The translations under genes were made by a program, and so were the position numbers. 9,669 bases of DNA from DTU018 sp029550685 (GTDB lineage Bacteria; Bacillota; Syntrophomonadia; Syntrophomonadales; Syntrophomonadaceae), in the NCBI GenBank assembly GCA_035412805.1, contig DAONVO010000083.1:1-9669 (forward strand), written 5' to 3'. Shown piece after piece: positions 1-5,920 of this stretch. Position 1 is the first letter of the stretch. Each line of letters begins with the position of its first letter. The notes below the pieces were generated by a model. That model saw nothing but the letters and a program-made list of their open reading frames with translations. It did not search any database and was not told where the DNA came from.

Positions 1-75
1 ATTAGCATTTACATCCGAACATTATTTTATAGAATTTATTAACTGGTATATGATTAAGAAAAAATGTTTTTCTTT

Positions 76-106
76 TTGAAAGTACCGCCAGTCAGATGCG
101 TATCAT
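76..106 (+). promoter_or_regulatory. Candidate sigma-A promoter of the SLH protein gene
   Basis: TTGAAA at 76-81 and TATCAT at 101-106 resemble -35 and -10 boxes, but the spacer is 19 bases, longer than the usual 17. Transcription would start near 113, shortly before the GGAGG at 124-128. The rest of positions 1-135 holds an A/T hairpin (arms 56-63 and 67-74) and no gene. Confidence 0.35.
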
Positions 107-135
107 TTAAGAGAAAATTTTATGGAGGTTAGAAT

Positions 136-1461
136 ATGTTGAAACGCTTCGCAGCTATAATTGCAGCTATTTCTTTTCTGTTTTTTATGCCTTCGCAGGT
201 AATAGCCAGCTCTGATCTAATCTTTAGTGATACCAAAGATCACTGGGCACAGTCGTATATTGCCAAGGCAGCCCAGCAAAATTTGATGCAGGGAATAGGA
301 AAAAATGAGCAGGGTGATATAATATTTGCCCCCAACGAGTTGGTTTCTCGCTCCCAGGCAGCGGCAGTTTTGGAGAGAGCTTTCGGATTTGATTATGATG
401 AACAGCAATTTGCTCAAAAGCCGGTAGTTTTAGATTATTTCCAGGATGTAGGGGAACAGTCCTGGTATGCCAATGCAGTTCTTCTATGCACAATAAATGA
501 AATTTTCCCGTTTAAGGGAGATCATTTCTTCCCCGACCGAACCATTACCCGGTTGGAAATGGCTCAGGCTATCCAGAGCTCCTTTACAGCTCAGAATATA
601 AATGTAGTCATGATAATGCTAATGCCTGATTTCAACGATACCAAAAACCTAAGCAATGAAGAGATGAATGCAGTGGTTTTTGTTCACAATACCGGAATCA
701 TGAAAGGCAATGACGGGAATTTTCGTCCCTATGACAACCTGACTCGTGCAGAATTAGCCCGGGTTATTACCGCTTGTAAAGAGCTTATCGATCTTAATAC
801 CCAACCAGATTCCTCTCAGGCTCAAGCATCCTTAAGTCTGGAAAAGAAAATCCTAAAAGAGCAGCAGGAAAACATGACGGTAGATTTGGAACTGCCATTG
901 ATAGTGGGCATGGCTGATGGAACACTGCAGGATGAAATTAACTCCCGGTGGGAAAAGGAAGCAGCAGACTTCCGGCAGGAAGTAGCTTCCACTTTGGAGG
1001 AATATGTAAACGGTGCCCAAACCTATGGCTATCCGGTTCGTAATTACGAGGCTGTTTCCCGTGTTCAGAAAAGTTTTCTCAGCGATGGTTTTTTGAGCTT
1101 GTACATCGACTATTATAGCTATACCGGGGGAGCCCATGGCTTTACCGACCGCCGGGCTTACAATATAGACCTGACTACCGGCCGGGAACTAAGGTTAAGT
1201 GATCTGTTCGCACCGGATTTTAATTACATTTCTATAATAAACGAGGAGATAAAAAAGCAAATCCAGGCTGGTGATGAGATCTTTTTTGATGGGGAATTGG
1301 GTTTCCAGAGCATCACCGAAAACCAACCCTTTTATATAGAAGAAGGTAATCTGGTGATTTATTTTGGGCTCTATGAAATAGCTCCTTATGCTGCCGGGAT
1401 ACAGGAGTTCAGATTTCCCCTGGATCGTTTCGGTAACAACCTGATTGCCGGGTTATTTTAA
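136..1461 (+). CDS. SLH-domain cell-surface protein with C-terminal DUF4163/DUF3298 (RsiV-like) module
   Basis: This is an exported protein of 441 residues. A signal peptide covers about residues 1-25 (Lys3, Arg4, hydrophobic core, cleavage near AxA/S at 24-26). Three S-layer homology repeats follow at about 30-85, 101-150 and 164-216, each with an FxD/DF start and a TRAE-like end (SRSQA, ITRLE, LTRAE). SLH domains are known to bind pyruvylated secondary cell-wall polymer. Residues about 250-335 look like DUF4163 and 345-435 like DUF3298; the hallmark YYSYTGGAHG lies at 326-335 and a typical LxDLF at 354-358. This tandem also occurs in the peptidoglycan deacetylase PdaC and the anti-sigma factor RsiV, where it can bind ligands such as lysozyme. 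The start has GGAGG at 124-128, seven bases upstream. No sigma-factor gene is adjacent, so I infer a wall-anchored binding role rather than an anti-sigma role. The domain calls are firm; the exact ligand is unknown. Confidence 0.9.
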   Translation: MLKRFAAIIAAISFLFFMPSQVIASSDLIFSDTKDHWAQSYIAKAAQQNLMQGIGKNEQGDIIFAPNELVSRSQAAAVLERAFGFDYDEQQFAQKPVVLDYFQDVGEQSWYANAVLLCTINEIFPFKGDHFFPDRTITRLEMAQAIQSSFTAQNINVVMIMLMPDFNDTKNLSNEEMNAVVFVHNTGIMKGNDGNFRPYDNLTRAELARVITACKELIDLNTQPDSSQAQASLSLEKKILKEQQENMTVDLELPLIVGMADGTLQDEINSRWEKEAADFRQEVASTLEEYVNGAQTYGYPVRNYEAVSRVQKSFLSDGFLSLYIDYYSYTGGAHGFTDRRAYNIDLTTGRELRLSDLFAPDFNYISIINEEIKKQIQAGDEIFFDGELGFQSITENQPFYIEEGNLVIYFGLYEIAPYAAGIQEFRFPLDRFGNNLIAGLF

Positions 1462-1485
1462 TTATTTAGTTGTTCCCAGGAAGAG

Positions 1486-1530
1486 AAAAGGCTGCCCCTT
1501 GTCCGCTGGCGGATGGGGGACAGCCTTTTT
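1486..1530. terminator. Bidirectional hairpin terminator between the SLH gene and crotonase 1
   Basis: The arms at 1486-1498 (AAAAGGCTGCCCC) and 1516-1529 pair with one bulged base. A small inner hairpin, TCCG-CTGG-CGGA, caps the stem. On the plus strand the stem ends in TTTTTGTTT, a good U-tract. On the minus strand it ends in CCTTTTCTCTT. It lies between two convergent genes and can serve both. Confidence 0.85.
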
Positions 1531-1552
1531 GTTTATCCATCCTGTATCAGAG

Positions 1553-2335
1553 CTATCTTTCCTGAAACTGCGGCTTGCGTTTTTCAAAGAAAGCCCTGAT
1601 TGCTTCGTTCTGATCTTCCGTGCCACAGCAGAATATAGATTGGATTTGTTCCAAAATCAGGCCTCCCGCTATGCTACTGTCCATCGAAGCATTAATAGCC
1701 TTTTTGGCAAACCTTACTGCCCAGGGCGGATTGTTAAGGATTCTTTTGGCCAGCTTTTCAGCTCGTTCTATCAGTTGATCCCTGGGTACAACTATTTCTA
1801 CCAATCCGATTTCTTTAGCTTCATGGGCATCAATTTCATCACAGGCTATAATGAGACGCTTGGCCTGACCAGGACCTACCAGGCGCGGCAGCCTTTGACT
1901 TCCCCCCATATCCGGAGACAGGCCAAATCTCACTTCTGGAATAGAAAAACGGGCATCTTCCGAGGCTACCCTGATATCGCAGGCTATAATCATTTCAAAA
2001 GCTGCCCCGTAGCAAACACCATGTACTGCCGCAATTACTATAGGATTCATGTCCTGCCAGCGTGAATTAAGACGCTGCAGCCAGTGAATATTATCTGCCA
2101 CCCATCGGGAGTCAACTGTTTCCAGGTCATGCAGATTAATCCCGGCACTGAAATGATCACCATCGGCTTTAATAATTACTACGCGTATATCACGGTTAGC
2201 TTCAATTTCATCCTGTACCAATACAATCTCTTTCCAGGGTCCCAGGCCCAAGGTGTTTAAGCGATCAGGCCGCTTTAGGGTTACATAAGCCAGGGGACCT
2301 TGTACTTCAAGATTAAAATATTCAAAGTCCGGCAT
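1553..2335 (-). CDS. Crotonase-fold enoyl-CoA hydratase/isomerase family protein (crotonase 1)
   Basis: This 260-residue crotonase has the full usual length. The CoA/oxyanion motif is GDHFSAGINL (59-68); the second oxyanion stretch and first acid are in GVCYGAAFE (106-114, Glu114), and the second acid is in IPEV (Glu134). These match Glu144 and Glu164 of rat enoyl-CoA hydratase, so hydratase-type chemistry is possible. Asp142 in GLSPDMGG sits where dienoyl-CoA isomerase (ECH1) has its essential Asp, and FSAGINL is also ECH1-like, so double-bond isomerisation is an alternative. The frame can be read from a GTG at 2344, but AAAGGAG (2344-2350) overlaps that codon and is 8 bases from the ATG at 2335, which I chose. 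It lies 102 bases downstream of gldA on the same strand and is probably cotranscribed, or driven from the palindrome region at 2352-2380. The family is certain; the substrate is not. Confidence 0.9.
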   Translation of the reverse strand: MPDFEYFNLEVQGPLAYVTLKRPDRLNTLGLGPWKEIVLVQDEIEANRDIRVVIIKADGDHFSAGINLHDLETVDSRWVADNIHWLQRLNSRWQDMNPIVIAAVHGVCYGAAFEMIIACDIRVASEDARFSIPEVRFGLSPDMGGSQRLPRLVGPGQAKRLIIACDEIDAHEAKEIGLVEIVVPRDQLIERAEKLAKRILNNPPWAVRFAKKAINASMDSSIAGGLILEQIQSIFCCGTEDQNEAIRAFFEKRKPQFQER

Positions 2336-2351
2336 ACTCTTCACTCCTTTC

Positions 2352-2380
2352 TTAGAATATTATAATCCATAATATTCTAA
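2352..2380. promoter_or_regulatory. Perfect 12-bp inverted repeat before crotonase 1; candidate operator or leader hairpin
   Basis: TTAGAATATTAT (2352-2363) and ATAATATTCTAA (2369-2380) are exact inverted repeats around a 5-base spacer, AATCC. The element ends one base from the ribosome binding site of crotonase 1. A TATAAT hexamer lies inside it on each strand (minus strand 2364-2359), but no good -35 box stands 17 bases upstream. Symmetry and position fit a repressor operator. If gldA transcription reads through, it would instead form an RNA hairpin beside the ribosome binding site. Confidence 0.6.
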
Positions 2381-2437
2381 TCGCGAAGTATCAATCAGCC
2401 GGATAGACTTTCGTCCCATCCTCTTCCACAAATCTGT

Positions 2438-3556
2438 TTATACTATAGGCTGGCCGGCTTTAATACGTTTTCCCATTTCGTCAGCAGTCAAAATAGCATC
2501 ATATACTAGTTCCTCAGTAATGGGAAAACCATGATTATAGATGATGGCTTTGGGTTGGCAAGACACAGCAACAGCTTCTCTAAGACGTTTTTCGCCGATA
2601 TTATCTATCTTTAGATCAGCAAGTGTAACCGGCAAACCCACTTTATAGCTAAACTCATATACCTGTTGGATTAGCTCCTTGGGCCTGCCCTCCAATACCA
2701 TTTGAACCAGAGCAAGAAAACCGATTTTTTCGCCATGATAAAAACCATGGCATTCTTCCAGAATATTTAATCCGTCTTGGAGTGAATGAGCTGCAGCCAC
2801 CCCTCCACTCTCAAAACCGATACCGCTTAACAGAATATTAGCCTCAACTACTTTCTCCAAAGCAGGTGTTACTGCCTGACGTTCATTGGCTATTTTAGCC
2901 TGCAGACCATATTCCATTAGTATATCAAAGCATAGCCTGGCCAAAGCCATAGCAGCAGATGTGCTTTGTCCCCGCGCGGGATTACGGGCACCTGATTGAT
3001 ACGCAGCATCAGCTTCCAGCCAAGTTGCCAGAGCATCACCCATCCCGGCTACCAGCATTCTAACCGGTGCCCTTGCTATTATATTGGTATCAACTAATAC
3101 TAAATCCGGGTTAGTAGGGGGAATAAAAAACTTTTCGATAGTGCCGTCTTCTTTATATACTACTGACATGGCACTACAGGGAGCATCACTGGATGCTATG
3201 GTAGGAACAATAACGGTACGAGCTTTTACTGCCGCGGCAACAGCTTTGGCAGTATCAATGGCTTTACCGCCTCCGCTGGCAATTATCACATCACAGTCGG
3301 TTTCCCTGGCAAGCTTAGACAAGCGATCAATTTCCGCAAAGCTGCATTCGCCGGCGAAGACTTCTTCCACCTGGCTGATACCATTCTCTTCAAAACTTTT
3401 TTCCCGCCCCTTTCTAGTTGTGGCCAGGCCTGTTTTACCTCCTATGACCAGGGCTTTCTTGCCAAGTTTTTTAACATGACGTCCAATCTCAAAAATAGCT
3501 CCTTGTCCCTGTACATAACGACCGGGGGCAACCATCACTTTTACATTTCCTGCCAT
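2438..3556 (-). CDS. gldA: Glycerol dehydrogenase (GldA-like, metal-dependent NAD+ alcohol dehydrogenase)
   Basis: This 372-residue cytoplasmic enzyme of the iron-containing alcohol dehydrogenase superfamily resembles E. coli GldA (367 residues) along its whole length. GldA oxidises glycerol to dihydroxyacetone with NAD+, or runs in reverse, using zinc. The NAD-binding GGGK is at 95-98 with Asp101 after it. The GldA signature PTIASSDAPCSA is at 118-129. The metal ligands are conserved as Asp174 (GMGDALATW), His257 (AAAHSLQ) and His274 (YHGEK). ATG at 3556 has AAGGAGG at 3564-3570, seven bases upstream. Crotonase 1 follows on the same strand, which is unusual, since gldA commonly lies near dihydroxyacetone kinase genes and none is seen here. 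The physiological substrate may therefore be another small diol or hydroxyketone (inference). Confidence 0.92.
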   Translation of the reverse strand: MAGNVKVMVAPGRYVQGQGAIFEIGRHVKKLGKKALVIGGKTGLATTRKGREKSFEENGISQVEEVFAGECSFAEIDRLSKLARETDCDVIIASGGGKAIDTAKAVAAAVKARTVIVPTIASSDAPCSAMSVVYKEDGTIEKFFIPPTNPDLVLVDTNIIARAPVRMLVAGMGDALATWLEADAAYQSGARNPARGQSTSAAMALARLCFDILMEYGLQAKIANERQAVTPALEKVVEANILLSGIGFESGGVAAAHSLQDGLNILEECHGFYHGEKIGFLALVQMVLEGRPKELIQQVYEFSYKVGLPVTLADLKIDNIGEKRLREAVAVSCQPKAIIYNHGFPITEELVYDAILTADEMGKRIKAGQPIV

Positions 3557-3606
3557 AATTGTTCCTCCTTAATTTATTGTTTTCACTGTTGCAGATATTG
3601 GGTGAG

Positions 3607-3635
3607 ATAATGACATACTTTATTATTCTACTCAA
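3607..3635 (-). promoter_or_regulatory. Candidate promoter of gldA-crotonase 1
   Basis: On the minus strand TTGAGT (3635-3630) and CATTAT (3612-3607) are separated by exactly 17 bases, each matching 4 of 6 consensus bases. The start would be near 3600, leaving a leader of about 44 bases with AAGGAGG. An AATAAG/CTTATT inverted repeat (3634-3649) abuts the -35 box and could be an operator. A TAGAATA half-site (3630-3624) like the palindrome at 2352-2380 lies in the spacer. Confidence 0.35.
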
Positions 3636-3737
3636 TAAGTAGGCTTATTTATAGATGTGCTATCGATAACTAGCCATAAACAGGGTGAAATCCTCCATAT
3701 AATTGTATATGTCTGGTAATTTTTCAGTTGCTAATAT

Positions 3738-3745
3738 GGTATGCT
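3738..3745 (+). promoter_or_regulatory. Possible extended -10 promoter of the small basic protein gene
   Basis: TGGTATGCT (3737-3745 read as TG, one base, TATGCT) resembles an extended -10 element. No recognisable -35 box lies 17 bases upstream. It precedes AGGAG at 3762-3766. The remainder of 3636-3736 shows no gene. Confidence 0.25.
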
Positions 3746-3775
3746 AAAAAAAATACCGTTCAGGAGATAGAAGGG

Positions 3776-3925
3776 ATGAATAAGCGATCACGAAATAAAC
3801 CGGTTTACAAGAAGATTAGAGTAGGAACATCTCACTTTCTCAGAGGTGGTGCTGGAGTTCATAAGGATAAAAAGAAGGAATTACAGAAAAGATTATGTCG
3901 TATCAAAACCATGCAAGATGAGTAA
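3776..3925 (+). CDS. Small basic hypothetical protein (49 residues)
   Basis: I do not recognise this protein. It begins MNKRSRNKPVYKK, has a central GTSHFLRGGAGVH (18-30) and a very basic stretch, KDKKKELQKRLCR (31-43), then ends in TMQDE. Lys and Arg make up about a third of the residues and there is no signal peptide or membrane segment, so an RNA- or ribosome-associated cytoplasmic protein is possible (inference only). The frame is open upstream to a TTG at 3728, but AGGAG at 3762-3766 is nine bases from the ATG at 3776, which I take as the start. It ends 49 bases before crotonase 2, with no obvious promoter or terminator between, so the two are probably cotranscribed. The good ribosome binding site and the glycine/basic pattern argue for a real gene. 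Confidence 0.6.
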   Translation: MNKRSRNKPVYKKIRVGTSHFLRGGAGVHKDKKKELQKRLCRIKTMQDE

Positions 3926-3974
3926 GTGGTCCTAATAACCGGATAATACGAATAATTAATTGGGAGGGAAAATT

Positions 3975-4763
3975 ATGAGTAAAGATTTGGTAACAGTGGA
4001 AAGACAGGGACGTGTACTGTTGATCGGCCTGAATCGTCCTGAGAAAAGGAATGCTTTGAGCTTGGATATGTACTGGGAACTGGCCAAAGCCTATGGCGAG
4101 TTAGATAAAAACCCTGAACTTTTCTGTGGTCTGCTGTTTGCCCATGGGGACCACTTCACGGCCGGACTTGACCTGGTAGAATGGACAGGGGTTTTCGCTG
4201 AAGGTAAAATGCCTGATCTTCCGGAAGGTATGATTGACATTTTTGGTCTGGATGAGGACCGCCGTTTGAGCAAACCGCTGGTTATGGCTGTACAGGGCAT
4301 TTGTTATACCATAGGCTTTGAGATGCTGTTGTGTACTGATGTCAGAATAGCAGCATCAGATCTGCGCCTGGCCCAGATTGAAGTAAAAAGAGGTATTTAT
4401 CCGGTAGGAGGAGCAACTGTGCGCATGTACCAGGAGTTAGGCTGGGGAAATGCTATGCGCTATTTGCTTACCGGTGATGAGATCACTGCAGCAGAAGCTT
4501 ATCGTCTTGGTTTGGTACAAGAAGTTGTTGAACCTGGCCAGCAATTCGACCGTGCCTTGGAAATTGCTAACCGTATTGCCAAACAAGCTCCTTTGGGAGT
4601 ACAGGCAGCATTGCGGTCAGCACGTATGGCCCGGGTAGACGGAACTAGAGCTGCCCTGGCTAGATTAATGCCTGATATTGCTCCTATTATGAAAAGCGAA
4701 GATGCAGCTGAAGGAGTACGGGCATTTATAGAACGGCGGGAAGCTGATTTTAAGGGTCGTTAA
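3975..4763 (+). CDS. Crotonase-fold enoyl-CoA hydratase family protein (crotonase 2)
   Basis: This 262-residue crotonase has GDHFTAGLDL at 58-67, GICYTIGFE at 108-116 (Glu116) and AQIEV at 133-137 (Glu136). Both acids used by enoyl-CoA hydratase to add water across the trans-2 double bond are therefore present. The loop after the second acid is KRGIYPVGGATVRM (138-151) rather than the usual GTIPGAGGTQRL, which marks a subfamily seen in bacteria under the general name crotonase/enoyl-CoA hydratase family protein. A longer frame from TTG at 3960 exists, but the ribosome binding site GGGAGGG (3962-3968) lies inside it, so the ATG at 3975 is the start. It shares GDHFxAGxxL and CYxxxFEM with crotonase 1, which points to paralogy. 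It is divergent from gldA. The substrate chain length is unknown. Confidence 0.9.
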   Translation: MSKDLVTVERQGRVLLIGLNRPEKRNALSLDMYWELAKAYGELDKNPELFCGLLFAHGDHFTAGLDLVEWTGVFAEGKMPDLPEGMIDIFGLDEDRRLSKPLVMAVQGICYTIGFEMLLCTDVRIAASDLRLAQIEVKRGIYPVGGATVRMYQELGWGNAMRYLLTGDEITAAEAYRLGLVQEVVEPGQQFDRALEIANRIAKQAPLGVQAALRSARMARVDGTRAALARLMPDIAPIMKSEDAAEGVRAFIERREADFKGR

Positions 4764-4826
4764 TATTCTTCTCTCTGCTAAATCGCTGTAATAATGTAGC
4801 AAGGAGAGCGTCTATGATAGCTCAGC

Positions 4827-4858
4827 AAAAATTTAGGGAGCGAACAGTCGCTCCCTAA
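4827..4858 (-). terminator. Intrinsic terminator of the DUF4349 lipoprotein gene, possibly bidirectional
   Basis: TTAGGGAGCGA (4833-4843) and TCGCTCCCTAA (4848-4858) form a perfect 11-bp stem with an ACAG loop. On the minus strand it is followed by AAATTTTTGC, a usable U-tract. On the plus strand the following bases (TCTGGTC) are not U-rich, so it would stop crotonase 2 transcripts less well. A weaker plus-strand hairpin (CTCTC-TGCTA with TAGCA-AG-GAGAG, 4771-4807) lies just after crotonase 2. Confidence 0.8.
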
Positions 4859-4879
4859 TCTGGTCTATTGGCCTAATAA

Positions 4880-5743
4880 CTATTCTTTTCTAGATAATCT
4901 TCGCTTTTTAATAGCACGGTACAGACCGTATCCTATTACAAACAGAATCAGATAGGGGAGAATTACAAAGAAGGTTATTACTAACCAGTTAAATAGTTGC
5001 AACATGAAGTTAATGCTTTTTATAAAAGCAGCTTTGGCTTTAGATAAGGTCCCCTGAGGGGTGGTTACCTCATTGTATGCTGTCTGCAGATGAACATTAA
5101 ACTGGGCGTAGGTAACTTGATTTTGCAGCACATTCATGCGGGCCTGCAGTGATTCACGCTGCTGTCGAACCTGGGCAATTTCTCGTTCAATTGCTAGCAA
5201 ATCCTGAATAGTTGCCGATTCATCATCCATGAATGACAGCATCCTTTCTTCTTCCTTTTGCAGTACTTTGAGACGCGCTTCGGTATCATAGTATTCACTG
5301 GTTACATCCTCAGTGTACATATTTTGGCTTTTAACAGTTCCCAGTGATTCCAAATAGGCGGACATATCTTGCATTCGGTCCTGGGGTACCTTAATAACCA
5401 GGCGGGCACGAGTTGATTCACCGTTGTCGGCTGAGATGCTGCTCTCAACCAAATATCCGTTCAAGTTATTAGTCTCTTCTACAATATTACTGACAGCCTG
5501 TTGAGAATCTGATACTAACAGCGTAAAATCCAGAGTATGAATAAGCTTAGTTCCCAGGGCTACCTCTGCACCATCATACTGTTCTGTAACACCATCATTA
5601 AATAGTTCTGCTTCAGGAGAAACTTTACTCTGGCCGGTTTCTACTACAGAATCCATACTTTTTGAAGCAGCACAGCCGCTAAGTGTATAGATAAGAATTG
5701 TGATCAGCAGAAATAAAATGACTTTACGCAGGTTCGAACTCAT
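4880..5743 (-). CDS. DUF4349 domain lipoprotein with C-terminal membrane segment
   Basis: From ATG at 5743 the protein has 287 residues. The lipoprotein signal is MSSNLRK followed by a hydrophobic core and the lipobox LSGC, with Cys24 as the lipidated residue. Residues about 66-275 fit DUF4349: an N-terminal alpha/beta part (TLDFTLLVSD, then RLVIKVPQDRM), the conserved DVTSEYYDTEARL (146-158), a coiled coil at about 155-210, a short beta part (VTYAQFNVHL) and a transmembrane helix at about 252-275 followed by a basic tail. It should sit on the outside of the membrane, anchored at both ends. The function of DUF4349 proteins is not established. A longer frame starts at 5827, but it has no ribosome binding site and would put 28 residues before the signal peptide. 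GGGAGG at 5757-5762 is 13 bases from the chosen ATG, a loose spacing. It is divergent from the DUF6544 gene. Confidence 0.88.
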   Translation of the reverse strand: MSSNLRKVILFLLITILIYTLSGCAASKSMDSVVETGQSKVSPEAELFNDGVTEQYDGAEVALGTKLIHTLDFTLLVSDSQQAVSNIVEETNNLNGYLVESSISADNGESTRARLVIKVPQDRMQDMSAYLESLGTVKSQNMYTEDVTSEYYDTEARLKVLQKEEERMLSFMDDESATIQDLLAIEREIAQVRQQRESLQARMNVLQNQVTYAQFNVHLQTAYNEVTTPQGTLSKAKAAFIKSINFMLQLFNWLVITFFVILPYLILFVIGYGLYRAIKKRRLSRKE

Positions 5744-5850
5744 ATTAAAATTGAAACCTCCCTCTCTTTGCTTTTGATACGATGACCAAAGTGAATACCT
5801 TGCATATTTTGCTGCAATTTTAGCCATTACTTTTAATTATTGGAGATGTG

Positions 5851-5904
5851 CTAGTGTCAGAGTAAGTGTTGAAAACTAAACTTGAGCCGGAAACGGCACA
5901 CTAG
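5851..5904 (+). promoter_or_regulatory. Potential structured leader of the DUF6544 gene
   Basis: CTAGTGT (5851-5857) pairs with ACACTAG (5898-5904), enclosing a small hairpin GCCG-GAAA-CGGC (5886-5897) with a GNRA tetraloop set directly against the outer helix. The region 5863-5883 can form a weaker A/U-rich stem, giving a three-way-junction shape. The ribosome binding site AAAGGA (5907-5912) follows at once. It matches no riboswitch I know. Confidence 0.3.
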
Positions 5905-5920
5905 GGAAAGGAAACGGTAA

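Noticed and set aside
56..74. A/T hairpin AAGAAAAA-ATG-TTTTTCTT as a terminator of an upstream gene.
   Set aside because: The stem has almost only A-T pairs and would be too weak; no coding end is visible in positions 1-55.
136..1461. Anti-sigma factor role for the RsiV-like domain.
   Set aside because: There is no cytoplasmic anti-sigma segment, no membrane helix beyond the signal peptide and no sigma-factor gene next to it.
2336..2344. GTG start for crotonase 1.
   Set aside because: The GTG overlaps the ribosome binding site that is well spaced from the ATG at 2335.
3680..3700. CAGGGTGAAATCCTCC resembles the opening of an FMN riboswitch.
   Set aside because: The conserved ACCGGCGGT block and the later paired elements are absent, and no flavin gene follows.
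4814..4858. A 14-residue frame with AAGGAG upstream, starting MIAQQKF.
   Set aside because: Its second half is the stem of the terminator at 4833-4858, so the reading frame is most likely incidental.
5744..5827. N-terminal extension of the DUF4349 protein from ATG at 5827.
   Set aside because: It lacks a ribosome binding site and would place 28 residues ahead of a standard lipoprotein signal peptide.
5863..5890. GAAAACTAAAC looks like the 3' part of a preQ1-I riboswitch.
   Set aside because: The preceding hairpin with its conserved loop is missing and the downstream gene is not a queuosine gene.
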